NCBI GenBank assembly: GCA_007922195.1
Contig: ML681996.1
Span: forward strand, 24,620,274-24,684,273
DNA length: 64,000 nt
Direction: 5' to 3'
Source: Podocnemis expansa
Taxonomy: Eukaryota > Chordata > Testudines > Podocnemididae
In this document: positions 10,101-50,302 of the stretch, one piece after another
How the letters are laid out: each line of letters opens with the position of its first letter
How positions within the stretch are numbered: position 1 is the stretch's first letter
Position numbers and translations under genes: made by a program
The notes under the pieces: model-generated
Told to the model about the DNA's origin: nothing
Seen by the model: only the letters and a program-made list of their open reading frames with translations
Databases searched by the model: none

Positions 10101-13100
10101 AAGTCCTATGCATGAGTTTATTGCCTCCCAGGATTCTCTAACCCAAATTCTTGGTGGTTGCGAGACCTTTTATCACAATTCAAGCCTGTGCCAAATTGGA
10201 CTTCATTCCCAGCCTGAGTCAGAGACTACCTAGCAGTAGCAGCATTCTGAGCCCTGTGTAGAGTTGTGGTGGCTGCCTGCATTGTCATCTAGATTTGTTT
10301 CCCTCAGAGTTAGATGGTGCTGGAGGAAAAAAGCCACCTGTGGCTTGGCTGCCCCAGAGCTCTTCCTGGTGGAGTTTCACTAGGATTGACAGTGGTGGGA
10401 AGTTTAAATAGAAAAGGCCAAGACACATCCCCGACAGTTAGAGGTTGAAGGGTCTATTCATAATGCCACCTAGATGTTATTTCAATGCCCTTTTCAGGGT
10501 TGAGTCCTTCAACTTGCAGTCAGCTATTGCTGTTAGGCTCGGTAGTAGCTCAATATACCTTTGGGGCTGATTGTGAACTATGAGCTATTCACTCACTGCT
10601 GTGGAGTATAGAGGTAAGCCTGTCGGTCTGGTGGTCTTGCCTAACCAGCTGAACTGGAAGCATATCAGCTAAAGCCTGCGAGGTGGTTGTGGACACATAT
10701 AGCATGTGTCAAATGCAGGAATCAAACTGCTGTAAAAACTGACTACGTAATTGGTGTAACTATTAAATGTACACACACATTGTAGTGGTACTGGCATTGT
10801 GGTGTTGACCTACTACAAGAAACATAGGTGTTTATGGTCCCTGTCTCAGGTTTTTTATGGTTCTACGAAGTGCACAAAAGTGCTTGGGGTGTTCTAGAAG
10901 AAAGGACCCATGCAACATTTTTTTTAATATAAATGGCTGGGGATAATATTTTACTGCTGTGGGCTAAGAATGGAGAAAATGAGTTTAAAAGAATTAATGT
11001 ACCTTCATATTGTGTGTGTAGCCACGAGTAATTTACTTATACATTTAACCTTCTGGTTAGTATTTTGAGATAAATTGCGTATGACCAAATAAAATTATAA
11101 TTCAGTGCAGTTAGCCCTGAATTCAGTTCATAAATTCAACCTATCTTTGAAACCTAAAAGAGAGCTTAAATTAAGAGAGGCTACCATGTCACTAGTGTCT
11201 CCCATCCCCAAAGAACCAAAAGAGGATCCAAAGTAAAGCACCCAGGATACATTTGCACATGCTAGCAAAGCCATGTCATTGTACTCTTTGTTCTTGCTGG
11301 CAGATTGTGTTCTTAGCAATCCCTGTGCAGATTGTGTTCCTAGCAAGAGCTACAAACCTGAGAAGGTGGCAGTATTAGCCAAGGTGCATGTGGAGAATAC
11401 TTTATTAAATAAAATAGTACAGAGGTAACAGATTCAAAGTCTAAACTTTGTTTCAGGATGAACAAGGGCATTGCTATTGCTCTGAGCCTGCAAAGGTTCA
11501 CATAATGGGTTTTAATCTCCTGCCTTTTGATTTGCTTCATTGGTGATGTAGAATGAGCCTATTCCATTTGTCAGCCAGATTGATGAGTTACTCACTATGC
11601 ATATGTCTTGTGCAATAGGTATGAATACCCCTCTAAAAACTCAGTTGTGCTGTGGCACCTGCAAGGCCCCGCCAGGTGACCATGTGAGTGTTAGCCATGA
11701 CTGCTGCCTGCAATGTACAACTCGCTGCTTGTGCTGTTACTTCTCTTTTCTTCTACTTGTTTTTTAACCCACCTGTTGTATCATGTTATAGGATTTTAAA
11801 CTAAGTGGGGCAGGGGCTATCTTTGCCCTTTGTGTCCGTACAGCATCTATGGCAGTGCGGGCTGATTGGGGCATCTGCCTTAAATTATTTTAGCCAAAGA
11901 GTTGATTTTGATTTTATTGGATTTGCCTGGTGCTAGTGCTGTGGATAAAGTGTTGTTAAGTAATGGCATGCTGCACCCTAATTTGTGTGATGAGGGCTGT
12001 TTAGTATATGCTGAGCCTGTCAGGAACCACTGCCTCTATTAAAGTGCTGTTTTGCTTCAAAATCTGCTGTGCTGTAAATGTTTCTGGGGTCCTGAGGGTT
12101 CTTCTGTTGTATTAACCTATTCTTAGGTACAGAGCAACAAAGTGAAAAGCTGGGTTGGTCTGTCCTGAACAACAGTTTAATGAAAATACAGTGCTCAGAG
12201 GGCTGGAGTATAAACTTTATAATGAAACACTAAAATGAATAAACCCTTCTTTGGCACTTCTCTCCCCCTCTCTCATCCTGCAACCCAACATAACTTTAAA
12301 ATGTTGAAATTCCTAAGAGTTACAGAGGGAGAAAACTTCTCAGCAGGTATTGCCACATCAGCAGGCACTGGGAGAGCAGACTTTGAGGGCGAGGCCAGCT
12401 TAGCAGCATCTGTTGGTCTGAGTCACTGAATGTCTGTCTTTAGGAATAAGATATTGCATTGTAGGGGCGTTTTTTATGTAGGATTTTTCCCCACCCACTT
12501 TCATGAGTAAATAAAGAGCTGTGCTTTGACTAGAACAAACTTTGGGCCTTGCAAGCTTTATTCCTGCAAGTTATGTTTACTCATGGCTATAGGTACATAG
12601 TGCACCTAACCCCTTTCTGGAATGAGGGATGAGCACAGTTTAATAACATTAACTGAGCTCTCCACCTAGTGCTGTGTGCTCTTTGCAGGGAGCCTAAACA
12701 GCTGCTTGCATTGAGGGAGGAGGGGTTTCCTGCTTCCATTTTGCTCTGCGCTCGGCAGGACTGAGCCCTTAAAATATTATCCTTATTTCATCAGTGGTTA
12801 TGTGTCTATCAGTTGCAAAACGAGGTGCTGTAATAGAATTTGATGGTTAGCATCATATTTCTGTCCCCTCCTCCTTTCCAACTCAAACGCTGTGATCCCA
12901 TTCCTAAACCTGCTTGTTTTAAAAATACGTTATTAAAATTGGCAGTGGTATTCAAGGAGCAAATTGAATATACTCCTTAGAACATGGTCCGCTCTTTTTT
13001 TTACTTCTGGCGGGGGAAAATGCAGTTTGTCATAAATAAAGTAGCCTAAAGTGGATTATTTCACTTAGGAGTTACAAGTCACCTTTTGGGTCTTATCAGG

Positions 13101-13958
13101 GGAAGCTGTAGTAGCAGGGACTGAACTGGAAAAGAAGTGCCTGTTTTTGATGGTCTGCTTTGTATCAGCAGTTTTAATTGGCATGTGGGTACGTAAAGAC
13201 TGGCATCCTCTAAATACCCCAAATAAGTGAAATGTGCAGTCTGCCATTGCAGAAGATAGATTTGCTAGCTCTGAAATATAATGGTGCACATTAATTAATT
13301 TATGTAGCTGAAAAATGAGAGGAAGATCATGGGAATTCTCATTGCAGATTTCTCAAGCCTTGGTGGAAGTCACATAAATTGGGCTTCTGGGGTGGGATTT
13401 TTTTTCTGAACTGGACAAAGTATAAACAGTTGCAAATGCTGCATGTGCTCCAGTGTATGTACTCTGTAGGCTGCTGTTTTTTTCCTTACCCCTTTTTAAT
13501 CCTTGAAACCTAATCCTAAAACTAGCTGCTATTCACTAGCCATGAAAGATGCTGAATTTCTTAAAGATTTTGTTCTGCAATCTGTTTGCAAGTTAAATAT
13601 TTATTGTATCTTCTACTTTTATCATACATTAATGGATATTTCAGAAACATTTGTTTTTATGTTCATGTAAACACAGCCCCATATATCTAATTTTCATGCA
13701 AATTCTGCACAAAGGTTGCAACTGGATTTTGTTTAGAAGGTGCATGTGTTGTGCCAGGCAAGTCACTTTATTTTCTGTGCCACATTCTCTGCTCTTTAAA
13801 AGGAGGATTATTGAGTAGTTATCTCCCTCTTCAAACAGCTTTCAGAGATAGAGGTGAATAGCTTGGTGTAAAAGCACTTCTGGAGAATGTGGATGGATCA
13901 TGTCTGTATTCACTTTAAACATCTGCCCATACGTAAAATCCTATATTTACTGGTGTAG

Positions 13959-41941
<27,983 letters not shown>

Positions 41942-43650
41942 CATAATCTGCTGTAGGATTGTTTTTTCATGAGTCTGTCAGCATTTGTCTATTAAAAAGA
42001 TGTTTTTCTATTAACATTGAATGTAGTGTACCAAAAAATGTAAATATATAGGAAGAACTTGAAAACAATGTAAATTTTAAATGTCATCTCTAAGCCTCTT
42101 AAATTTCTAGAGAGAGAGACTTCCATAACTGAGAAAAGTGGGCCAGGAGATCCATCATTCATGCTTTATCATGTCAAGTGCCCTGGCTGGGTCTCCAAAG
42201 CATGTATGTTCTTGTCCAGGGCACAGTGCCTACTGGAATGTATTTTAAGGGTTTCAAATGTATTGGGTTTAGTTTGGATTGGGATGGGTTTTATTTCTTC
42301 CCAGAAGATGAATATTTGAAATGATAAACTGAACAGGATCTACAGGTTAATTTATTCTTTTATTTTTCTAAACTTGCATTTTCTCTGTACACACTTGCTG
42401 TCAGTGCGTATTCAGAAAAGCATCACTTGATACCTACTAAAAAGCAAAATGGTTTTGAAAAGTAACCATTGCACATGCACAGCTTCCACATCTTTAATTT
42501 CTGTATCTTTTTGACATTCCTATGAAGTTTGTCTTCCTCAGATTCACCCAAGACGACACAGGTCGTTTATGTCCCAAAGTACTAAGGGCCCATTTCAGCT
42601 GGAGCTTTTGAAGCTGCTCTTTTAGAAAGTTCTCACAGAACCCAAAAATCACTGGGGGCAGAACAGAGCTGCCCAGGGGGTGGAGAACATAGGTATGTAT
42701 CCCCCTTCCTGTCATGCTCTGCTGGTGCCAGTTAATGGGACTGTGTTCCTACTCTTTGGGCTGGAGTAATCTGTGGGGGAGGGATAGTGGATCTAGGCCC
42801 ATCTCTGTTTTGATTAGGTATAAAACAAAAATGTAAATATGGAAGAGATAATGCTTCCTTTTTTCCCCCCAGTTCACCAGGGTTTTGGATACAGATGGGA
42901 TTATATACAGTTGCCTCTCTAAAATTCTTCCCAAGCTGATAATCAATAAGCAAAAAACCTTCTGGTGTTAGAGTTTGGGGAGAGGAGTTGCAGAGCAAAT
43001 CCCCAGCTCTCTGGTGAAGGAGCCATGCCCCTTTGCTCCTGGGAAGGAATATTTCAAGTCTGAGTTCACAGCTGTTAGAGTTGGGGAGGCACTTCCTATC
43101 CTCTTGGTAGAATAGGAACAGTCTCTGCAGCTGCGAAGCTTCTCTGGGCCTGCAGCCCTGGAGGCAATTTTTCTGCTGGCATGAGACCTAATTGTCTGTA
43201 AATGTTCATTTCTCACTCCTAGAACTTGAAACCAATCAGAGACAATTAAACCAAATTTAATAAACTACTACTAATAAAAAGGAAAATCCCTCCCAGATTG
43301 AGCCTTTGTTTGACAAATATCTGCCAGCTGCAGATTTTTACAGCCCACTTGTCAGCAACTGAAAAACAGGGTTCACATTAGCACTACTGACAAACTCATC
43401 CCTAACTAGCAGGTGCTGCCATAATCAAAGGTGTTTGATTCCATGAACAGTTTGTGCTTGGCAGAAGAAAGAATATATGTAATGGTTACATCTGAATATA
43501 ATGAATGATGGGAGGCTAAAAACATGACCTTGCCTTTTGTTTTCATGCATTTCCCTAGCACAAGCATGCATGTTACCCTTTCTCTGTTGTCTGTCTGCTC
43601 TGTCCGTTGCTGTGTGCAGGCAATAAAGTAATACTTGAATTACATCTCTA
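41942..43650 (+). other. CCDC149: Probable CCDC149 3' UTR
   Basis: A/T-rich non-coding DNA after the stop. Polyadenylation-like hexamers occur at 41991-41996 (ATTAAA) and 43622-43627 (AATAAA), the latter after a TCTG/TGTG-rich stretch. The true cleavage site cannot be told from sequence alone; a further AATAAA is at 44050-44055. Confidence 0.5.
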
Positions 43651-46600
43651 AAACGTTTCTTTTCTATTTAAAGGGACAGTGGCAAACTTCTATAAATAGC
43701 AGCCTGAAGAACCAGTTCTGATTCAGATGCTTTTGGTAGTATGCTACACTGCAAAGTTTGAGCTTTCTTCCCTTGCCACAGTTATTATGTATGTTCCTCA
43801 AAACCCAAAGGTCAAGAGGAGCTGTTGCTGTCTATGATAAAATAACTGATTGCCTTGACTCAGTTATTTATATAACAGCATTGGGAAGCATACAGAAAAA
43901 GACAGGCACTGAAACAATTGAAGATTTTACAGGAATCTTTAATATTTAAAATGTTACCCTCTGTAAAATGTTTGTTCCAAGCTGTGTATTTCTTTCCATC
44001 TTCCATCATGGCCTGATGTGGTCTGAAGCTAAATATTAGAAAAATTCTGAATAAAAATGCAACCAGAATTGAGGTTTGCTTGGATTTAAAAAACAAACAA
44101 ACAAAAAAAAAAACAACCCACCACCACCACCACACTCCCCTACATGTCAGTGTTTGCATTTACAGCTAAACTGTGAAATGCTGAAGATGTGTGGGTGCTG
44201 GAGCCTCCTCTCCTATTAAGGGGCCTGAGGCAAACTCACTGAAGTCAATGGGAGTCCTTCTAGTGACCATTGTAATCTTTGGATCAGTCACTACATCAGG
44301 AGTAACACCACTGAAATCATTATGTAAAGGTAAAAACAAGGAAAGGACGTTGGAATGGTTATCTCAGTACAAAACGTAATCATCCCTGTTCACACATTTC
44401 TGCCTTCTAATCAACTGTAGTGAATGGGCCTCATCCACCCTAACTGAATTGACACTCTTAGCATTCGCCCTCCCCATTGTAATGTGTCTCACCCTTGCAA
44501 GTCTATATCTATCTACTAACTATAGATTCCACTTCATGCATCTGACTTAAGTGGGTTGTAGCCCACGAAACCTTACGTCTGAAGAGATTTGTTAGTCGTT
44601 AAGGTGCCCCAGGACTCTTGTTTTTGCTGTGTACATAATACGGCTACCCCTCTGTACCTTATGCTTATGGTGTAAAACGGGGGCAAGTCAGAGGAGATTC
44701 AAGCTGACAGTTACCTTTAGCACATAAAACTGTCATGTTTCTGTTCTGATATGGCTGGCAGGCTGCTCTTTGGGAAGCCTCCTGTAAATTAGATCCTTTG
44801 GAATAATCTCTCCCCATCCTTTCCCACCTAAATTCCTTTTCTGTACCCTTGCAACCACTTGCTGATACAGTCACTGGCCAGGAGGCTCCCTGCAGACCTC
44901 ATTTCAGTATCGCATCATTGGCCTCTCTACAGGGAGTTCAGCGCAATGCAGTTTGTGCCCTTTTCCACACAGGGGACAGTATCCTCCCAGCTGTGCTTTC
45001 AGCCATCATCCTTGGGACTTGAGCCTTTACAAGACAGAGATGAGGCCTCAGTACAGCTCCAGACCACTTTTAAAGTAAGATTTGTTTCTTACAAAAAATT
45101 GCAATTGACTCTGAATGTTGGGAGGGTGGCGGGGGGCATTATTTTCCTTTTACTGATGCTGCTGTTACACTGGTATAATGGTTATCTTTACTGGATGAAC
45201 TCCTGATTTGCACCAGGCCTTCCATGCTAAGACCTGCATGCTGTCTCTGTAGAACCTTAAATCACGGGCACACCCAGCCACAAATCCTATCACTAATGGA
45301 GATTGGGGTGGAGGGAGATTGGAGAACAGGACACAGAGTGGCACCTTTAAATCCAAGATTTCAAAACCTGATTTTTAAGAATGCTATTTCATTATCAGAC
45401 CTGATGACTCCCCTTATTCTATAGCCTTTTGAAAGACAGTGATCTAGCAGTAGAGACGAGTAGCTAAGCAAAGCCTTAATGTGGAGGAAAGAAAAAAGCC
45501 ACAATTAAATTAAACTTGTTTCCAAAAGGTGTTCATCAAACCTTTAAAACGTGTGTGAAAATGACAGATTAAGAATCATCTTTTAGAACACAGCTTCTTT
45601 TCTAAGGGTGACTGTTTTTATTCAGAGGGCAATTTGTATGATAAATTAGAATTTCTCTAATCCATATGAGCTCAGAAATGTACTTTAGAATCTTAACTGA
45701 GATTAATTTTAGAAAGATTAGGATTCTTTTGCCAGCTGCTATTTGATAGTTTTATTTAAAGAAAGATATAGGTTTTATTTATTTTCAAGTGTTGTCTTTG
45801 TTGCAATGTACAGTCACTGTGTAACATGATTCAACTAAATATAAATATATATTGTCACTGGGAACAAAGACAAATTTCCTTATACTTCTTTGGTTTTACT
45901 TTCTCTCTTACTTATATGAGAGGAACATTCATTATGCCTGAGTTTTGCATCAGTGGATCATGTACTAAATTGGTCATATTTTCTTTTTTTTTTTTTTTAA
46001 ACAAGTTATGTAAAGATTTTGTTCAATAATTCTTTTCGGTTTGGTATAAAACAATCTAAATTGAAAGTCTTTTCTGTTGTTACTTATTCCCTGCAATCCG
46101 AACAGACTAACTTGCTATATGTGTGGACGATAACATTAAATACCGTTTTGTCTGGAAAGCACTATATGTATTTTTAGATTAATGTATTGACATTGTGTGA
46201 ACAGCATTACATAGTTTTACCAGATGGGGTATCTATTAGTAAGCTCTCCAAACCTTCCCAGGCTACTTACTATTTTAAAAAAAGCCAGAAAAGTTCTTGT
46301 AAGTCTATTTTAAAATGTAAACAATGTGACTCGTCTACAGGCATATGGATAACTCAAGCCAGTTAAGCTGCTTATATATGGTGGGAGAATAAAACCTGCA
46401 GCTATAAGAATAGCTTAATGAATCTGAAGTTAAAAATAGAAATAATTTCTATACCCTCTGAATCTCAGGGGAAGGCTATTATCTAAGTCTACCAGAGTAC
46501 CACACAAAGCAGCTAAAGGTATAGAAATCTTTATACTTTACAGATCTGGAGAAAAACACTCCAGAGCATCTTAGCCAAAAAGCAATTTCTCATTACCTTG

Positions 46601-46774
46601 TCTTTTTTTCTTTGTACCTTGGGTTGTGATCACTCGAGAGACCCATTAGAGTGGACAAGCTCTTTCCAGTTTTCATTAACTAGTCTTACCATGTTGCACT
46701 AAACTTTTGAGCTGAATAAATGGAAATCTTCAATTTTTTAAAAAAGTACATTGCAATGTTGAGTTGATGCTGTT
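43651..46774. other. Non-coding DNA between the convergent CCDC149 and SOD3 genes
   Basis: Contains an A-rich/ACAAAC/CCA simple repeat (44083-44135), an interspersed repeat copy (44540-44660), a T run near 45968-45998 and A/T-rich DNA. No further gene is seen. Confidence 0.6.
44540..44660 (+). repeat. Interspersed repeat copy, plus orientation
   Basis: Contains AGTGGGTTGTAGCCCACGAA, TTTGTTAGTCGTTAAGGTGC, CAGGACTCTTGTTTTTGCTG and ACGGCTACCCCTCTG in the plus order of the family seen at 24985. Confidence 0.7.
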
Positions 46775-46780
46775 TTTATT
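46775..46780 (-). terminator. SOD3: SOD3 polyadenylation signal candidate
   Basis: TTTATT on the forward strand is AATAAA on the gene's strand, about 195 bases after the SOD3 stop codon. It is the best-placed canonical hexamer downstream of the gene. Confidence 0.55.
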
Positions 46781-46975
46781 ATCTGCTTACAGAACGCAAG
46801 ATTTCTATAAAGCGATATGTGTTTCTTAGAGAGCAGCAAGACACAGACCCAGGGAAACAGGAACCTTTTTCTGTGTCTCTCAGTGACCAAATTGCATGGA
46901 GTATATATCTTCCATTCTACATAGGCAATAGATGGCATGTTGATCATTAATTAGGTCTGGTTGTGTTGTGCTCAT

Positions 46976-47683
46976 TTATGATCCTCTTCTTCCTCTTTTC
47001 GTAACATCAGGACGCTTTTTATCCCACAAGTTCTTGTTGCATATCCCAATGACACAGCAAGCGAGACGTCTGCCGGCATTCCCATTCTCCAAACTAGCTG
47101 TATTGTTGCCCTTGCCCATGTCATCTTCTTGCTCATGAATCACAATGGACCTTCCTATGATGGAGTATGGGCCAAACAGAGTGGCAAGCAGATTTGGCTT
47201 GTGTTTTCTAATTTTGCCTTCCTTAGAGTGGAAGTTGCCAAAGTCTCCTGGATGACGAGGGTGGTTCACATTGAAAGGGTTGTAGTGCCCTCCAGCAGAA
47301 TCGCAACCATTGCTGAGGTCCCCGAACACATGGACGTGAATAGCTCGGCCAGACTGACTGTTGCCTAGTGGAAACCCATCCAACTCAAAGAGAGCTTCTA
47401 GTTTTCCATTTGGGTAGGACTGTCTAAACAAGACATGACCTGTCACTTGTGGCTTGTCAGCATCTAGTTTGGAAGAGGGCTTCACTTCACAGGTAGCATA
47501 ACCTGTCCGGTCAGTCTCCTCACCGATGAACTGTGGGTAAAGTAAATTCTGCCACAGGTCATTTACTTTTTTCTGTATGTCTTTCAGTGGGCTGTCTCTA
47601 TTTGAACCAGCTTCCCCTTCTGTACCAGCAACACCAGACACAGAAAGGCCCAGGCTGATGGCCAGGTAAAGGAACAGAAACAT
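46976..47683 (-). CDS. SOD3: Extracellular superoxide dismutase [Cu-Zn]
   Basis: A complete 235-residue protein that converts superoxide to oxygen and hydrogen peroxide outside cells. A hydrophobic signal peptide covers about residues 1-20. Copper ligands are His116, His118, His133 and His183 (motifs IHVHVFGD and VIHEQEDD). Zinc ligands are His133, His141, His144 and Asp147 (HYNPFNVNHPRHPGDFGN). The active-site arginine is Arg206 in GNAGRRLACC. Cysteines 65, 127, 209, 210 and 215 match the extracellular family's pattern. One N-glycosylation sequon is at Asn193. Start: ATG at 47681-47683, 16 bases inside the exon; a longer reading would begin at a TTG and is not used. Length agrees with the ~240-residue human enzyme, and the coding region is one exon as there. 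The C-terminus (KKRPDVTKRGRRGS) is basic, so matrix/heparin binding is plausible, but it lacks a cysteine near its end. Confidence 0.96.
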   Translation of the reverse strand: MFLFLYLAISLGLSVSGVAGTEGEAGSNRDSPLKDIQKKVNDLWQNLLYPQFIGEETDRTGYATCEVKPSSKLDADKPQVTGHVLFRQSYPNGKLEALFELDGFPLGNSQSGRAIHVHVFGDLSNGCDSAGGHYNPFNVNHPRHPGDFGNFHSKEGKIRKHKPNLLATLFGPYSIIGRSIVIHEQEDDMGKGNNTASLENGNAGRRLACCVIGICNKNLWDKKRPDVTKRGRRGS

Positions 47684-47715
47684 GTTTGCAATTCTCAACC
47701 TGCAAAATACAAAAG
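47684..47715 (-). other. SOD3: SOD3 coding-exon 5' edge: splice acceptor and short 5' UTR
   Basis: On the minus strand TTTTGTATTTTGCAG precedes 47699, then 16 untranslated bases lead to the ATG. This implies at least one upstream non-coding exon beyond 47715. Possible donors occur near 48160-48290 (for example minus-strand CTCTCGTAAGCC, around 48278) but cannot be chosen without transcript data. Confidence 0.7.
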
Positions 47716-49589
47716 GCTACAAAGAACAGAGGGGAAAAAATGCCATATTTTTAATTTTCGGTGGAAGGAAAGAGTAACCCAATATAGTGAAAAACAGGCA
47801 CACCATTAGGTTTTAATATTACCAAACGAAACAGCCGAATGGTGTGATCGTGACACACTTGGCTGATTTTTTTTTTTCTACAATGATGAATAATCTGATT
47901 AACCTAGAATGTTTTTGTTATGTGACTTTTAAACATACGCCAGCTATCACTGTGAAAACCATCGGTAGTCTGCATTGCAGACCAGGACTGCAGTCTCTTC
48001 CTACTCATTGCAGAAATCAAATCATCTGAAACTTTATTAAGTCAATTTTTGAATTATTAAGAATTTTCTTCCCACATCAAACCCCACTAGGAAAATCTGG
48101 CAAGAGACTTTATTGTGGGCTACACATTTATGGCCAGCCGACTATTAAAAACAATCCAGATGTTGCCTACCTTTCCAGAGTTTTTCCGGACACACTTTAC
48201 CGTGGGTTACAGTCTCTGCTTACGAACAATGAGTAGCGATCAGCCTGAATTCCAGACCTCTCTGGAGTTGAGGCTTACGAGAGCAGCTTGTTTATGTAAA
48301 AGTTGGGTAACGCTAGCTCATGGGAGGAGTGGCCAGTAGAACCCCAGGGAGAGAGGAGGAAAAATGTGTTTAACTGGTAACTTGTTAGAAAGGAAAACTG
48401 CTTTTCCCCTTTTCCTGAGTCAGTGCAACAAATTGCCTCTGAGTGCACACTGACTTTCCAAAACTGGGGGGAAAAAAACACTAGCAAGTTTTTAAATTAA
48501 TCTTTCCTTTCGTGACTTCATGTGTTTGTCTAAAGCAAATGACCTCCATCTTGCAGGGAGGGAGAGGGGATTTTATCAGGGTACAGTCATCTTTGTTTAG
48601 ACAGTTTTTCCACTCAGATCTCAGTCATCAATGAGATTTTGCTAGATGTTGCATTTGATTTCGTTTAGAAATAATTTTAGCAGCTGTCTTAATAGTCTGA
48701 TATGAGTTACATGGACACATACCGAGCTGCTGTGATTACAAAATCTGAAAGGCACAATGAGTTCTAAAGCTTTGCAAAGAACTTCAAAAAACAATTTTGT
48801 GCTGCTTTAAAAATTGCCAGAGAGAATCCCCTCCCTGCAACTCCATTGTTACCAAGCTGTTTTCTCTGTTGTAGTGGGTTATTGTGGAAGACATTAATTT
48901 TTTTCAATGTATGTTTTTGGTGCCTATTTCTACAGAAAAACAAACAAGGAGTCCTGTGGCACTTATGGCATGAGCTTTCTGGAGGAAAGTCCCACTTTGT
49001 GAGATGCTTGAAGATGGGGAACTTACAGAAAGGAAAATAAATGCAGGGGAGTGTAAGTCATAGGATCAGCTCAGACTCTGTTGCAGCAAATCAAAGCAGT
49101 TGTTTAGATTCAAACAGTGGAAAACAGCATATAGAGGGTATGAGGTCAAATCACCTGTTGTAATAAGAAAAAAAAAGTGTCATGTCAGACTTGGGTATGG
49201 AATGAGATTGTTGCCCAGAAGCTGACTAAAGAGCACAGATCAATCTACAACGCACACATGTTTACTGCACCTTTGAATTAAGAAATGCTTGTTCTTGGCA
49301 GGACTATTGTATTAATGGTAGCATTTTTCAGAGTCATGCAGGAGAATTGGTTTTGATTAGGAATCCTAATCTCTAACAGAGCAGAATTGCTGCTGAAATG
49401 GACTGGCTTCCATTACACATGGAAATGCTTCAGTCTTCTCTACACTTAAAAAAACTTGTGGAAAAAGCACCTACCAGTTTAGCTGCACCAGTAGTGCTAA
49501 TGATGGGTGGGTGAGTGGGGGAGAGGAGGGATGCATTGGCGTAGTCTGGAATTGATAACGTGGTTAGATAATTCTCATGGAACATGCTC
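47716..49589. other. Upstream region of SOD3, intron and promoter not resolved
   Basis: No CpG-rich promoter and no confident non-coding exon seen. An interspersed repeat copy (minus) is at 48940-49035. The rest is unremarkable A/T-rich DNA. Confidence 0.5.
48940..49035 (-). repeat. Interspersed repeat copy, minus orientation
   Basis: Shares AAACAAGGAGTCCTGTGGCA, GGCATGAGCTTTCTGGAGGA and AAAGTCCCACTTTGTGAGAT with the family at 22903. The middle TTAGTC segment is deleted. Confidence 0.65.
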
Positions 49590-49879
49590 TAGGGTTCTCA
49601 AGCTTTTTGTGCACAGATGGTGGTATGTGTGCACCCATGTGCCACACAGTGCTCCCACAGCCAAAGACACACCCAGCCACCAGGTATAAAAAGCTGCCAT
49701 AGAAAAAATGCCATTGCCAAAAAAACACAATCCTGCCTCAGGAAACTGCTAGTGCTGTTGGGAAGCTGCTATTGCAGGAAGCCACCACTGTGTTCTAGCT
49801 CCAGGTGGCTCCTGGTGATGCACTTCCCTGCTCTTCATGGCACACTGCTGTGTCGTGACACAGTGGTTGAGAACCGCTG
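49590..49879. mobile_element. hAT-type element
   Basis: Inverted ends GGTTCTCAAGCTTTTTG (left) and GTGGTTGAGAACCGCTG (right). TGCTCTAG occurs at both edges (49585-49592 and 49878-49885), suggesting an 8-base duplication, though the exact edge is ambiguous by a few bases. Non-coding. Confidence 0.7.
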
Positions 49880-49887
49880 CTCTAGAT

Positions 49888-50294
49888 TAATAGTTCCCAA
49901 TCTTGGGTGTGTAAGTACCTTGGAAGGCAAAAAGATTACAAGAGTCCATGGAGCTTCTGTAATATTGAGGACATTTAGCCCCCTGAACCGGCAAGGAACA
50001 GTGTCCCTTCTCCCCCTTGCTCCACACTGGTGAGGACCTAGCGCAGCCCCAGCCGGCCCGACAGGACCTGCCACCACCGCTACCCTCTGTCCATGAAAGA
50101 TGGGAAAAGACAGGGTCACATGAGGTGTGCAGTGGTGGCTGTGTCAAGAAAGGTTTATTATTTATGTAATTTAGTGTTTGTCTATTGCCAGTGAGGGAGT
50201 AGAGTAGGGGGAGGTAGGAGGTGCATGTGTTTTACCTAGAGTTAAGTAGGGTGCCTTTAGTCAAAAAAGAAAAAAAAAAAATTGAGAACCACTG
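49888..50294. mobile_element. Second hAT-type element, abutting the first
   Basis: The right end AATTGAGAACCACTG is a standard terminus. The left end TAATAGTTCCCAATCTT is a diverged partner. 8-base flanks are CTCTAGAT (49880-49887) and ATCTAGAT (50295-50302), one mismatch. An A-rich tract (50265-50282) precedes the right end. Confidence 0.7.
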
Positions 50295-50302
50295 ATCTAG
50301 AT

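Noticed and set aside
47684..47698. A five-codon longer SOD3 start (TTG) at 47698
   Set aside because: It is not an ATG and lies directly at a splice acceptor; the ATG at 47683 gives a proper signal peptide.
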